Shown here: one piece after another, positions 22,985 to 34,441 of the stretch | Position numbering within the stretch: position 1 is the stretch's first letter | Layout: every line of letters starts with the position of its first letter | From: Melitaea cinxia | Lineage: Eukaryota > Arthropoda > Insecta > Lepidoptera > Nymphalidae | Direction of reading: 5' to 3' | DNA: 64,000 nucleotides | NCBI RefSeq assembly: GCF_905220565.1 | Contig: NC_059421.1 | Coordinates: 4,235,501-4,299,500, forward strand | Program-made: the position numbers and the translations under genes | Notes under the pieces: generated by a model | What the model saw: the letters and a program-made list of their open reading frames with translations, nothing else | Databases searched by the model: none | What the model was told of the DNA's origin: nothing

Positions 22985-23497
22985 GACGCGGAGGAAGACC
23001 CAATAATTGTTATCTCCCAGGCATGCAGCGGGGATAGTCTTGCGATTCAGGGAACTATTAACGGGATGGATTGCAAAATGACTCTAGACACAGGCGCCTC
23101 TAGAACAATAATTAACCCAAAGCTGGTAAAAACCGCAAGAGAACACAAGAGGAGAATTAACTGTCGGCTTCTTACGGCCTCCGGTCAGCCAATACCCGTC
23201 CTGGGAGAAATGTCAGTTACGATGTATGTAGGGGGGTACTCATACTCTCATAACGTTATCGTGGCTGAGAATATGGATGATTGCATCTTGGGTTTGGATT
23301 TCATGAAGAAACATAACTGCACAATTAATGTCACTGACGGAGTTTTCAAGTGTGGTGAAGAAGAAATCTTCATTCTTGGTGGTGCTTGCGGGAAAGTTGC
23401 ATGTGTAAAGAAAGTCATTATACCTGGAAGAACAGAAGCTCAGGTGTTGGTGAAACTACCGACAACTGGAAAAAAAAGTCAAACAGATGCGTGTTGA
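22985..23497 (+). pseudogene. gypsy-1 aspartic protease
   Basis: The retropepsin cleaves the Gag-Pol polyprotein. The active-site motif DTGAS is near 23087-23101 and the second conserved hydrophobic-GLD segment is near 23290. The frame stops at 23495-23497. The next domain continues one base back, at an A8 run (about 23470-23477). Confidence 0.85.
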
Positions 23498-24417
23498 TCG
23501 AAGACACACCTACCAAGACATCGGCGCAAAAACTGATGACGGCGAGAACCCTTGTTAGTGGAAGCAGTAACGCTGTGGTCAAGGTTTTGAACCTTGATGA
23601 TCGCGAGATCTGCTTGAACAAAGGTGACGTCATTGGAAAATGTGAAGAAGTTGTCTGGATGAAAAAGTGTAGTTCGATGACAGGCGCAGACTTGGCAAAG
23701 AGCAACAACTACGAATTAGTGACTGAGCTACTCGATGACTGCAAGAGTAATCTTACTTATTCGCAGAGCATGAAAGCCAAGAAGTTTTTACAGCGCTACG
23801 CGAATATCTTCTCCAGTCACGAAGGGGACCTTGGAAGAACGTCGGTGGTCCAGCACCGGATAGATACCGGAAGCGAGAGACCAATTCGTCAACGAGCAAG
23901 ACGAATACCAATCGCAAAGGAAAGGGAAGTTGAAGGCCTTTTAGAGGACATGAGAAGGAATAAGATTATTGAACCGTGGTGCTCACCTGTTGTATTAGTG
24001 AAAAAAAAAGATGGTAGCACGAGATTTTGTGTGGACTATAGGCGTCTCAATGATGTCTCTAAGAAGGACAGTTACTCGTTACCTCGAATCGACGACACTT
24101 TGGATACCTTGAGTGCCATGAAATGGTTCTCAGCCCTAGATCTAAAATCTGGATACTGGCAGGTGGAAATTCATTCAAAAGACAAGGAGAAGACAGCTTT
24201 CTCGACCGGTAAAGGTTTATGGCAATTTAAAGTCATGCCCTTCGGATTGTGCAACGCACCTGCCACATTTGAGCGACTCATGGAGTGTGTACTGGCAGGC
24301 TTAGTTGGAGAGGCTTGCTTAGTCTACTTAGATGACGTCATAATTGTCGGCCGTGACTTCAAGGACCATTTGCAAAACTTGGAGCGAGTTTTTGCTAAAA
24401 TAGAGGGGCCAAATTAA
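23478..24417 (+). pseudogene. gypsy-1 reverse transcriptase domain
   Basis: It copies the element RNA into DNA. The frame from about 23470 to 24417 includes the classic Ty3/gypsy blocks: the FCVDYRRLN block, the LDLKSGYWQ block, the MPFGLCNAPATF block and the catalytic YLDD (24325-24336). After 24400 the frame is lost. The thumb region up to about 24720 survives only in pieces of several frames, with stops near 24415, 24535 and 24647. Confidence 0.9.
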
Positions 24418-24721
24418 AGTTGAACCCAAAAGTGTCGTGCGAAGTGTCGTTTATTCAGGAATAAGGTCAGTTATCTCGGCCATGTTGTCTCCAGTGATGG
24501 AATCCAGACAGACCCGGAGAAACTGGAAGCAGTCTAAAAATGGCCTAGCCCTAAGGACAAAACCGAAGTGCGGGCATTCCTCGGACTGTGCTTACTACAG
24601 GCGTTTTGTTAAGGGATTCTCAGAGATAGCCAGGCATTACATCGGCTGACAGAAGATAAACGACAATTTAGTTGGGATGGGACTTGTGAAGATTCTTTTC
24701 AGAAACTGAAAAAACATCTGT

Positions 24722-27305
24722 GTGAAACACCAACCCTGGGATATCCACAAAACCAAAGGTCGGTTTATAGTCGACACGGATGCAAGCAACACGGCCATTG
24801 GAGGGGTGTTATCTCAAAAACAGGGTGAAAGAGAAGTAATTATTGCATATTTCAGCAAATCTTTATCCAAGCCAGAGAGAAACTACTTTGTGACAAGAAG
24901 AGAACTCTTGGCTGTTGTAAAGACGCTACAACATTTCAACATCAACATCGGCAGACAGTTTTTACTGCGAACTGATCACGCAGCCTTGAAGTGGCTACTG
25001 CAATTCAAGAACCCAGAAGGTCAAGTAGCTCGATGGATTGAGCAGCTTCAGGAGTACGACTTCAAGGCGGAACATCGCAGCGGAAAAATGCATGGGAATG
25101 CCGACGCACTCTCACGAAGGCCGTGTTCGGAAGACTGCAAACATTGTGTTAAGCAAGAATCTAATGAAGTTACATTAAAGCTAACAAGAACAAGTCCCTT
25201 GGGAATCTGGGAAAATGATGCTATGAGGGAAGCTCAAGAAAGAGATGACGACCTTCGGCACATCATCACAAGGAAGAAACGGGGTGACGTAAAACCAATC
25301 TGGAGTGAGGTTGCACCCACTGGCGCTGTCACTAAGGCGTACTGGGCTCAATGGGACAGTCTGATACTTCAAAACGGAATACTCTACCGGAAATGGGAGA
25401 AGACTAACGGCAGAGAGTTCCACCTTCAGATAATTGTCCCAAGAACGAGAGTACTAGATGTTCTCCGTGAAATACATGATGGCGTATCAGGAGGTCATCT
25501 AGGTGTCAAGAGGACGTTAACAAAAGTGCGAGAACGATTCTACTGGTTGCATTGTCGAAATGATGTACAGGATTGGTGCCGCAAATGTACTACTTGCGCT
25601 GCTGTAAAAGGACCACAGACCATGAGTCGTGGGAATCTGCGGTTGTATAACGTCGGTGCACCGTGGGAACGAATTGCAGTTGACGTAGCGGGGCCATTTC
25701 CTGTAACGGAATCGGGAAACAAGTATTTTATGGTCGTCATGGACTACTTCACCAAATGGCTCGAAGTGTTCGCCATACCAAACCAAGAAGCTACAACAGT
25801 CGCTTCTAAGTTAGCCGAAGAAGTGATATTTCGCTTTGGTGTGCCTCTAGAAATCCATTCTGATCAGGGCAGGAACTTCGAATCGCAAGTATTCCAGGAA
25901 GTGTACAGAATTTTGGGCTTGCATAAGACGAGGACCACTGCGTACCATCCACAGTCTGATGGAATGGTTGAGAGATTTAACCAGACCCGTGAGAGGCATT
26001 TGGCGAAATTGGTAGACGACAAACAAAAGGATTGGGACAAGTATATACCAGTCTTCCTTCTGTCGTACCGAACCGCCGACCATGAGAGCATAAAAGCTAC
26101 CCCGGCGTATGTCAATTACGGTAGAGAATTACGAATACCAGTAGACCTATTGACTGGAGAGTCACCGGAGGGACCAAATACCGTACAAGACTATGTCAGC
26201 GATTTAAGGGAAAAAATGCTCTATATACACGCCTTGGTTCGGGAAAATGGGTTACAGTCAAGCGAGAACATGAAAACCAGATACGACCGGAAATCGAACA
26301 CGAGCGGCTTCAAGGAAGGGTCACTGGTGTGGCTGCATAACCCAACCCGCCGGAAAGGGAAATCTCCAAAGTTGCAGACCAAGTGGGACGGCCCATACAA
26401 AGTGGTTACCCGACTGAATGATGTGACTTACAGGATTCAAAAGCAACCTAGACATGTCGATTTAAAATCGATTAATCGAAAAATCGATTATTTAGAGTAA
26501 TATAATCGATTTTTCAGATCGATTTTGAACCCTACGTCGATTCAATGAATCGATTCATTAACCTCCCGAATCGGACCGATCCATTCAAAGAACTAGCGAT
26601 AATCTTCCTCAATTGGCTGCGGTATTTAGTTTTTTTAATTTTTTGCTGTTGTCGGACGCAAAAGCAACTGGTAGTACTTGGTCAATAATTTGAACGCGTC
26701 ATAGAGTAAATATTTATGAACGCTTCCGAACGTGGCGTTACTTGCGTTAAAAAAAAAACATTTTATTTTTCTATCCGGCTGTCAAACCTAACCTATCTAA
26801 AAAATAAAAACCTAAACCTATCTAAATTTTATAAACTTAAAATTTAATTAATTTAGTAACCGACTTACAAGTACTTAGGCGAGACTAGAAATTTAAACTG
26901 CCACATTAGTTTAGTGGTCGCAAGAGAGAAGAGAAGATCCTGGGTTTGATTCCCACCTCTACCTATTCTTTCGAAGGAATATAGGCGTGATATTGTTTAT
27001 TAATTTAATAATACTTCTATCCAATTACTTGTATTTGCAGTAAATGGTCATCAATAATGTCCTGTATCTTTATTAGGCAATTAGCCATGTTTGAAATTGG
27101 CTCGATTAATCGAAAATCGATCTTTTAATGCTCGATTTAAACAAGAATCGATTCTAGTATGTCCGATTTGAATCGAATCGGAGATCGATATTTTTTAAAA
27201 TGAATCGACATGCCTAAAGCAACCTAGAGGAACATTCAAAGTGGTACACATAGACCGTTTGGCGCGTTACCATGGCAGTAACAACGATGCTCGGGACGAG
27301 CATCT
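24722..27305 (+). pseudogene. gypsy-1 RNase H and integrase, split by a hAT insertion
   Basis: RNase H removes RNA from the RNA:DNA hybrid and integrase inserts the cDNA. A 590-codon frame (24722-26500) starts inside RNase H (VDTDAS near residues 17-22, LRTDHAALKWLL, ending in the HADALSR-like NADALSRRP). It continues with the integrase HHCC zinc domain (HLG...CRKCTTCAA), the DDE catalytic core (D of VDVAGPF, D of HSDQGRNF, E of MVERFN) and a GPY/F-like C-terminal module (WDGPYKVV). The last codons lie beyond the hAT insertion at 27217-27305, where the frame resumes after removal of insert plus one target copy and stops just before the polypurine tract. Confidence 0.9.
26449..27216. mobile_element. 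Non-autonomous hAT-type DNA transposon nested in gypsy-1
   Basis: The insert is flanked by an exact 8 bp duplication AAGCAACC (26441-26448 and 27217-27224), the length made by hAT transposases. Its ends are inverted, TAGACATGTCGATT at the left against TAGGCATGTCGATT (complement of the right end). The terminal 60-80 bp on each side are packed with ATCGAT-type motifs. There is no transposase frame. A tRNA-like patch (TTTAGTGGTCGC and GGGTTTGATTCCCA, 26897-26955) lies inside and could be a nested SINE head. Confidence 0.88.
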
Positions 27306-27307
27306 CT

Positions 27308-27320
27308 AAGGGAGGAGTAG
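27308..27320 (+). other. gypsy-1 polypurine tract
   Basis: AAGGGAGGAGTAG directly precedes the 3' LTR and is the expected plus-strand primer site. Confidence 0.75.
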
Positions 27321-27753
27321 TGATACAAACACACAAAGAAATTAGCGCCATCTAGCGGCAACCATTGAAACCACACAAAGACAGCGACAGCATGAAACTC
27401 TCTACTTAATACTAGATGGCGTTAGAGGAACTATATAGAAGTATAGTCTCGAAAACCGGGTACATGCGCGAACTTTCCAGAATGGTCTGGGCCTCGTCTC
27501 GGCCGATATAAATAGCCGCAGGTAGGCGAGGGAGTTCAGTTCAGTTTGAGCGATCTTCGAGGCGACTTCAAAGTGAAAACTAGTGATCAAGAGTGATACT
27601 AACGAAACCTACGACATTGGCTACGACTTAGGTCATCGTTAGTGCTTAGTGTTTGAACCTAGTGTTTTTGTTGGACCTAGTGCTAGTGAATAAAGTCTCC
27701 AAAAGAGTCAGCAGATCTTTCTCTCCAAATCCTTCGAACCCTAACACGTAACA
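27321..27753 (+). repeat. gypsy-1 3' LTR
   Basis: It starts TGATACAAACACACAAAG and ends CTAACACGTAACA. It lacks the 57 bp duplication of the 5' LTR, an 11-base CTACTGTGGAA segment and a further short stretch. ATAT follows (27754-27757). Confidence 0.92.
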
Positions 27754-27862
27754 ATATATAACGGAAGTGACGTAATATCAGTCACACGACTGTATAATAT
27801 GACGTTTGTAAAACTAAAATATTACTAGTAAACTTTTTTTAAATTATTTATGCAATTATACA

Positions 27863-27963
27863 TCCGCCAACCCGCATTGGAGCAGCGTGGTGGATTAAGC
27901 TCTGATCCTTCTCCTACATGGGGAAAGAGGCCTATGCCCAGTAGTGGGATATTACAGGCCGAA
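27863..27963 (+). repeat. SINE tail fragment
   Basis: CCGCCAACCCGCATTGGAGC, GAGGCCTATGCCCAGTAGTG and ATTACAGGCCGAAG give a well preserved tail of the main SINE family without its head. Confidence 0.7.
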
Positions 27964-28358
27964 GCGTATGCAATTATACCGTCGACAAAAATAAATAAAG
28001 ACATATGTTTTTTTTTATTTCACTTAATAGTTTGAATTATTATTATTGTTATTATTTTGTTTGATTTATTTTATTTTACGGTATTTGTTATTTTCTAAAA
28101 TACTTATTTCCTAAATACTTTTATGTACTTAATTAAAAATCAATCAACAAAATTTTAAAAAAATCAAGAACTGGAAAATATATATAATTAAAATTCAACT
28201 TTTTTTTTCTTCAAATTGTGTTGCTTCTATATCAAATAATTTCAAAAATGTTTATTTTCTTAAAATTCGGGAAAACAATTCCCGACGCTGATAGCTCTAG
28301 TACCATATAGATGAGGATTGAAATGGTGACTGCTAGTGTAACAAGCGAAAACTCTAAC
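27964..28358. other. Unassigned AT-rich DNA
   Basis: Nothing recognised. A T-rich, low-complexity stretch. Confidence 0.4.
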
Positions 28359-28562
28359 ATGACGACGCGTTAGCGCAGCGGTAATAGCACTGGCTGTTGC
28401 GCTGGCGGTCGCGGGTTCGATGCCCGCTCACGACAGACATCTGTATCGACCATATGATGTTAGTCGTGGTCTGGGCGTTGTGTTTGTGTATTGTATGGGT
28501 TTCCGGACCCCCAACACAGGAGCGAATCGTACTGAGAGATCAGTTGAGTGTAAAGCGTTTAT
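28359..28562 (+). repeat. tRNA-headed SINE, second subfamily, near complete
   Basis: The head GACGACGCGTTAGCGCAGCG, B box GCGGGTTCGATGCCCGC, GTGGTCTGGGCGTTGTG, TTTCCGGACCCCCAACACAG and the end GTGTAAAGCGTTTATT are all present. The next element inserted about 10 bp downstream. Confidence 0.75.
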
Positions 28563-28582
28563 TAATTTATTAATATGCTTTC

Positions 28583-28920
28583 CTGTGTGGCTACGGCACC
28601 AAAGAATATAGCCACCCCCTCTCTTCCCGTGGGTGTCGTAAGAGGCGACTAAGGGATAACACAGTTCCGCTACCACCTTGGAACTTAAGAAGCCGACCGA
28701 TGGTGGGATAACCATCTTACCGCTGGCTTAGAAACACACAGGCCGAAGACGGGCAGCAGCGTCTTCGGTGCGACAAAGCCAGCCTTGCGATCACCAACCC
28801 GCCTGCCCAGCGTGGTGACTATGGGCCACACACATGACTTCACGCATTTTTGGCACAAACTTGTGGAGGCCTATGTCCAGCAGTGGACTGCAATAGGCTG
28901 GAATGATGATGATGATGATG
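28583..28920 (+). mobile_element. RTE-tailed short element, full length, with target-site duplication
   Basis: The 11-base duplication AATATGCTTTC flanks it (28572-28582 and 28921-28931). It starts CTGTGTGGCTACGGCACC and ends in a (GATGAT)n tail. At 338 bp it is the cleanest full copy of the family in this window. It includes the inverted repeat CCGAAGACG / CGTCTTCGG near 28744-28769. Open frames crossing it on both strands are incidental. Confidence 0.8.
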
Positions 28921-28931
28921 AATATGCTTTC

Positions 28932-29408
28932 GTCGTCGATATAAATAAGTAAACACTTATTAAGTACATCTCTATAACTTATCATAAAAACACGTTTTAA
29001 GTTCGAAATGTAAAGCCGTAAACGCAAAAAGTAACGAAGAAATCCTTTCTAACTTTAGATTACACGTAAAAGAGAAACTACGTGAGAATCTTATTAGATT
29101 TTACGTGCTCTGAAAACTAAATGGTAACGGTTCAATTTATAGAGTATGAAACGTTCATGAAATTCCTTATTCCATAATATTATATTCACCGCGGATTATC
29201 TTTACATATAAATAGGAAAGAACAGAATGGAATGATTCTGTTCTAAGGAATATATTGATACTAAATAAAATAACGGCATACGGCCGTGCTTGGGTAAAAG
29301 GTAGAAAACTAAAAACATAGAAATCTGAGAGAATTTAGTTCAAAGTTTTGAACTACATAATAGATATTTTAATATTTATATATGCATAATATAATGGTTG
29401 TAATCTTA
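28932..29408. other. Unassigned AT-rich DNA
   Basis: No gene or repeat recognised. Confidence 0.4.
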
Positions 29409-29602
29409 ATATATATAAATCTCGTGTCACAATGTTTGTCCTCAATGGACTCCTAAACCACTTAACCGATTATAATAAAATTCGTACACCATGTGCAGTT
29501 CGATCCAACTTGAAAGATAGGCTATATTTTATTTTGATATATTAATTATTATATTTAAGAAAAAAATAAAGAAGGCGGTACAAAGTTCGCCAGGTCAGCT
29601 AG
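29409..29602 (+). mobile_element. Helitron-like element with CTAG 3' end
   Basis: It contains TATAAATCTCGTGTCACAAT, CTAAACCACTTAACCGATTA, GATAGGCTATATTTTATTTT and the end GCCAGGTCAGCTAG followed by T. A reversed partial relative is at about 46490-46612. Confidence 0.55.
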
Positions 29603-29950
29603 TGATATATATAATGATAACTGTAATTTAATGTATAAAAATTAGATAGATAAATATTAGCCTGAAATATTAAAAATGTTTATAAATATAGATATTATTT
29701 TTACTCATACGTAGACAAAATGTGAATTTTATTAAATTGATTTTCATAGATTCTTCAAACAATTTCATCGTCGAATTTCTATAATTTGCAAACGTATAAA
29801 ATCTCGTAATATATTTAATAAAATTAAGTATTTGAGTCCGATTACATATTAGTTTAATTGATATTGTTTTCTGTATTTATATAATACGTAAATGATACGT
29901 AAATGGGGTATTTATAATGTTAGTAGTTGAGGAGTGCGCACGTGATTTCT
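29603..29950. other. Unassigned AT-rich DNA
   Basis: Nothing recognised. Confidence 0.4.
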
Positions 29951-29964
29951 TACAACAGTGTCGT

Positions 29965-30300
29965 TTTTAACCGGCTTCAAAAAAAGGAGGAGGTTACTCA
30001 ATTCGACCGATACCGATATATATATATGTATATATATCATGTATGTTCGGGGATAACTTCGTCGTTATGAACCGATTTCGATAATTATTTTTTTGTTGGA
30101 AAGAAGATATTCCCGGTGTGTGGTACCATAATAAGGAACTGGGTGTAGCGATTTTAATGATTTTTAATTTAATCGAAAGCCAATGTTTATCATGTCTGAT
30201 TAAAAATGTTGGAGTAATCTTTGATAATGTGTATTTACTTGACTATTTTTTCATCTACCTACGGTTTTTTTTTTTTTGTTTGCCTGCAAACACAATTATT
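29965..30300 (+). repeat. AACCGRCTTC-ended element, partial copy
   Basis: TTTTTAACCGGCTTCAAAAA followed by GGAGGAGGTTACTCAATTCG is the terminal sequence of the element at 45490-46368. Only one end is present, and the right limit is approximate. Confidence 0.5.
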
Positions 30301-32100
30301 ACATATAAATTACAGTTTAATTGAATACTTTATTTCGCATAAATTTTACGAGATTTAAATAAAAATGTGATAAGTATTAAGAAGCCCGCCATAAAACCCA
30401 TGAAATTCGTGAAAACAACGCAACGTAAATTCGTCAAATGAACAGGGAAAAAAGACTCATTTGCACAAACAAACCAAAAACAAAGCTAAGCTGTGTTTAA
30501 TTAGGTAACTTAGTAAGTCTCTAAATTGGAATAAACATCGCAACAAGGGTAATTTAAAGTCGCGGTTACGTCCCTTAAGTATTACTGAAAGTTATCTTAA
30601 TAAAGGCAATACTTTTAGAAGAAAGAAAAAATGAATTTTCTTTTTTTACTGATTAATCTAGTATTTCAATATATAAAAAATAAATTAGATTAATTTGCTT
30701 TAGATTGTTACTATATTAAAAAAATTAAGTTCTGAATTCTTATTTTGAAAGGAATATTATTTGTTGGATACCAGTTTCTGAAAAGTACTATATGTGTCAA
30801 TCTTTAGCTACATGTATTCCAAGATTCATTACAATTACTTGTGTTTATGTTATTGTAGCGTAGGACCCACAAATAATTATCTTTTCATTTAACTGTAACT
30901 CCCCAAGTTGATTTCACGACTTCATTGGTAGAAACCCACATTTTAAAAAGTAATAACAAAAAATAAAAAAATACATCTATGATTTACAACTTAACTGATT
31001 AATGCGAATTCTTTTCTTATCTTGTATTAAGAAAATTCAATCAGTGAATAGACCAGGAGATCTTTAATAAAGAGCACGGGTTCAACTGAGGACAAGCACC
31101 ATCGACTTTTATTCGTGCTCAGCAGAAATGAGAATTACATGAAGAGGGAAATAAAGCCTATGCAGGCAAGTGGTTACGCAACTACTAACCCAGTGTATAA
31201 AATAGGGATACCATTTTTTAAAGAGGGTTAAATGACTTCTCTATGTCATTATACTTATACTGTTATTTTGTAATTGTACAATTACGACTATGACGAAAAA
31301 CCTTTCGTACACTGCTGTACTATGGATTCTGTACCATCTTACCATAATAATTAAGAATAAATACAATACAATAATCAGAATAAAACGATTTAACTTCATT
31401 TTACATTAAAAGGAACTCCTTTATTTTTAAAATAATCATATAAAGATTACAGTGCTCATAAAACAATTTCATGGGGTCACAACAAACGGGAAAAATATTA
31501 TATATTAATAAGACTTTTATTAGAAAACTAGTAACCAAAATTTCCATTTATATAAATAAAAATACTACTACCTCCTAGGTACTTACTCGAACCTGCATTT
31601 ATACACTTTTAACTTTGTGAAGAATCTATTCATATACCTTTCTGTAGAAATATACAAAAAAAAACGCTTAATGTTATTTTCCAACAATCAAAACAAACAT
31701 TTAAAAAATAAAACAATAAAAACTATACATAAAAGCAGACTAATAAATGCGTACAGAAATACAAACATCCCTTCGCATTCAAGAAGCACCGAACGTCATA
31801 ACCTCATAATGAGCTAACGCTAGCGTTCAAGTACTTTCGCACCGTCTCCAGGACTTTAGGAGTTGAATCCTCATCAAACACGTCAAGTCTGTTTGCAAGA
31901 AGAACCAGACAAGACCAAACACACGTAAGAATACATTAGCTCCGCGTCGAAAGCTCTGAATAGGTCATGTACACCACTCTTGCCGTCTGAGCGGCTCATG
32001 TACGGAACAAGTGATGAAAGCCGTGGAAAATCTGTCCTTTAAATTCGTAGAAGTTTCAAATAAGAAAAATCGTCAAATATTACTACTTATTACATACATT
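30301..32100. other. Unassigned AT-rich DNA
   Basis: 1.8 kb without a recognisable gene or repeat. A 66-codon frame at 31617-31817 is lysine/asparagine-rich low complexity. Confidence 0.4.
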
Positions 32101-32107
32101 TTCGTAT

Positions 32108-32745
32108 GTTTTGAATCTATACTAATATAATAAAGCTGAAGAGTTTGTTTGTTTGTTTGAACGTGCTAATCTCAGAAACTAATGGTCCGATTTGAAAAAT
32201 TCTTTTTAGTTTAGATAGCCCATTTATCGAGGAAGGTTATAGGCTACATATTATCAGACTAAGACCAAAAGGAGCGGAGCACCAATAAAGAATGTTTCAA
32301 AATCGGTGGTTCTTTTCCTTTTGAGAGCTTCCGCTGCGTGTGCTGTGAAAACAGTAAAAGTTTCGCAAAAATCATGTACGACAGAATTGATCATCTTTAA
32401 AAGTTCTAGAAAAAAGTCCGCGACAGCATATCTATAAAATATATCTATCTTTTAAGGTTGGCTCACTATAACCTTTTTTATGCTAACCAAGTTTGTTCTA
32501 AAATAATGCATTATTTGCGAAGATGTTTTTATAAATATGATATTATTCCTTATCTAAATAAATACGTTATTCCTTACAAGTATTTAATTTAAAACATAGC
32601 AGCCTTTTACACAATTCGATTACAATGAGTATCTCAGGAGATATCGCAGTTTTAAAATAACGTCGCAGCAAAATAATGATCAAATATTGCGCGCGCCTCT
32701 GTTTCGCGCGGACGAAGTCGCGCGCAGAAGCTATACCTATTAAAA
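32108..32745 (+). mobile_element. Helitron-like element
   Basis: It has ATACTAATATAATAAAGCTG near the left, GAGTTTGTTTGTTTGTTTGA, ATAGCCCATTTATCGAGGAA, GGAGCGGAGCACCAAT and GTCCGCGACAGCATAT. It closes with a GC hairpin GCGCGCGCCTCTGTTTCGCG and a CGCGCGCAGAAGCTAT end. This order is typical of Lepidoptera Helitron-like repeats. The CTAG terminus itself is degraded to CTAT. Confidence 0.6.
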
Positions 32746-33030
32746 AAATTAGACACAGGTGTTTGGAATTACTTAAAGGATACAGGTTTTTACTAGCTCC
32801 ATGACATGAAAAATTGTGTGCACCGTCATACCCTTTGATTTGACAAGTCGCAGAGCCACGATATTATCTATTTCGAAATGTCGAGCTGTTTTTAAAACCA
32901 AATCCTATTTATTGCACATGTCTTGAAATGCACGTTTTGCATGCCACACTGCGACACATTTTCTGACGGTCCATTCTTTTCATTTTCGTAGTTACTATTG
33001 TTATTATAATCATCATTTCACGTACCGTAC
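32746..33030. other. Unassigned DNA
   Basis: Nothing recognised. Confidence 0.4.
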
Positions 33031-33034
33031 CGTA

Positions 33035-33406
33035 GTCTCTAATTTTTGTCTGTCTGTCTTTCTGTTGGCTTATCTTCGGAGCGGCTGAACCGATTTTTAT
33101 GGGACAGTCCGATTTTTATGGGGGCAAAACATAGGCTCCTTTTTATCCCGAAATTTCCACTGATCGGGGTTTTACGCGGGAAAAACCAAGTTTACCGTGT
33201 CCGAATACCTAACGTCCAGATAGATATGAAATACCCAAACATTTTTTATTAAATACGAAAATTTTTGCGATCAAATTCTTTTTATTTAGATAATTGTGTT
33301 GAATTTTTGTGGGACAATCATTAGAAGATATAGAGATATAGTGATGAAGGTTATAGGCAACTACTTTCCTCAAATTAACGCGGGTAAAACCGCGGTGCAC
33401 AGCTAG
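33035..33406 (+). mobile_element. Helitron-like element with CTAG 3' end
   Basis: TTTTTGTCTGTCTGTCTTTC, CGGAGCGGCTGAACCGATTT and a hairpin GCGGGTAAAACCGC are followed by GGTGCACAGCTAG and T. The hairpin about 10 bp before CTAG fits a Helitron 3' end. The 68-codon frame inside is not a gene. Confidence 0.6.
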
Positions 33407-34435
33407 TAATATATAAACCTCATTAAGTTTTTGAGGTTGTACTTCTTACTAAATTTTTCAATGCGTGCGCACACCGACACAAAAAATCGACACCTGAAAT
33501 TAGCTAGTCAACGAAGAAGAAGTTAGCAACGTGAAGCTAGCTAGCCAGTGAAACTTCTCACGTGCGTACACAAGTACACACACACTTTTTTGGTTTACTT
33601 TTTTTCTCGTTTCTTTCTCCTCTTTATACTCCTTAAATGAAAGACTTAATTTCAAAAAGTTTGATATAAAACGATACATAACAATGTATAAAATAAAAAT
33701 CATCAAAATAAAATGTTCAACGTTGAACCAAAAATGTCAATCTAGTTATGTCAATTGGTTACAAAAAAAAAATACGCTGCTATTACATATCACAAGTACT
33801 TGTAACAGAAATGATAAAAAGTCAAATAATATTGAGGTACGAATGTATGACAGTACGAAAGTACACTCAAAGTAATCAACTTAACGTGGAATACTGAAAA
33901 AGTTAATGTATTATGCGAAATCTGAAAACCAAATTTTTTTTCGCGATTGCAGTACATTTTCTATTCTAAAATATGAAAGAAAATTATTTTTATACATTCC
34001 TGCATTCCTGTTTCTCTGCAATATCTTAGTGATTATTTGGTTAAAAATGTTAGTATTATTTATGACTTATTTAACATATTGAAAAGAAGGATTTGTATCT
34101 CAAAATTAAAAAAACTATACAACGTATTATTGAACTGGCGTCCTTCCATTTAACTGCGTTATCAGAATCGATATTATATCCTAAATATGCAACTTACTTG
34201 CACGCGATGCGCTTGCGAACGCTCTAATAGATATAGTAAAATTTAATGTTAAATGATTATTACTTATAAAATTACTGTCGTTTGTTTGTTAGTGACGTGT
34301 CAGCTACCGAGTCTGTGTTTTACAGTTATGTCGGTTTTTGCATGTCTTCTCCACATTTTTTTTCAAATGTGTCGATTTTAAAATTACGTAATTCTTACTA
34401 CCGCTTTTTATTTTCACGTACAGTTTCGGCTTTGG
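33407..34435. other. Unassigned AT-rich DNA
   Basis: No gene or clear repeat. Scattered short frames have no motif. Confidence 0.4.
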
Positions 34436-34441
34436 TATTTT

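Larger units (their letters stand above)
20808..27753 (+). mobile_element. Ty3/gypsy LTR retrotransposon 'gypsy-1', decayed, with nested hAT insertion
   Basis: The element has 5' LTR, primer site, gag, protease, reverse transcriptase, RNase H, integrase, polypurine tract and 3' LTR, in the gypsy order with integrase last. The target-site duplication is ATAT. No envelope frame is visible. Without the nested hAT element it measures about 6.2 kb. The LTRs differ by substitutions and several indels, and gag and pol are broken by frameshifts and stops, so it is old and cannot be autonomous. The internal region is less AT-rich than its surroundings. Confidence 0.93.
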
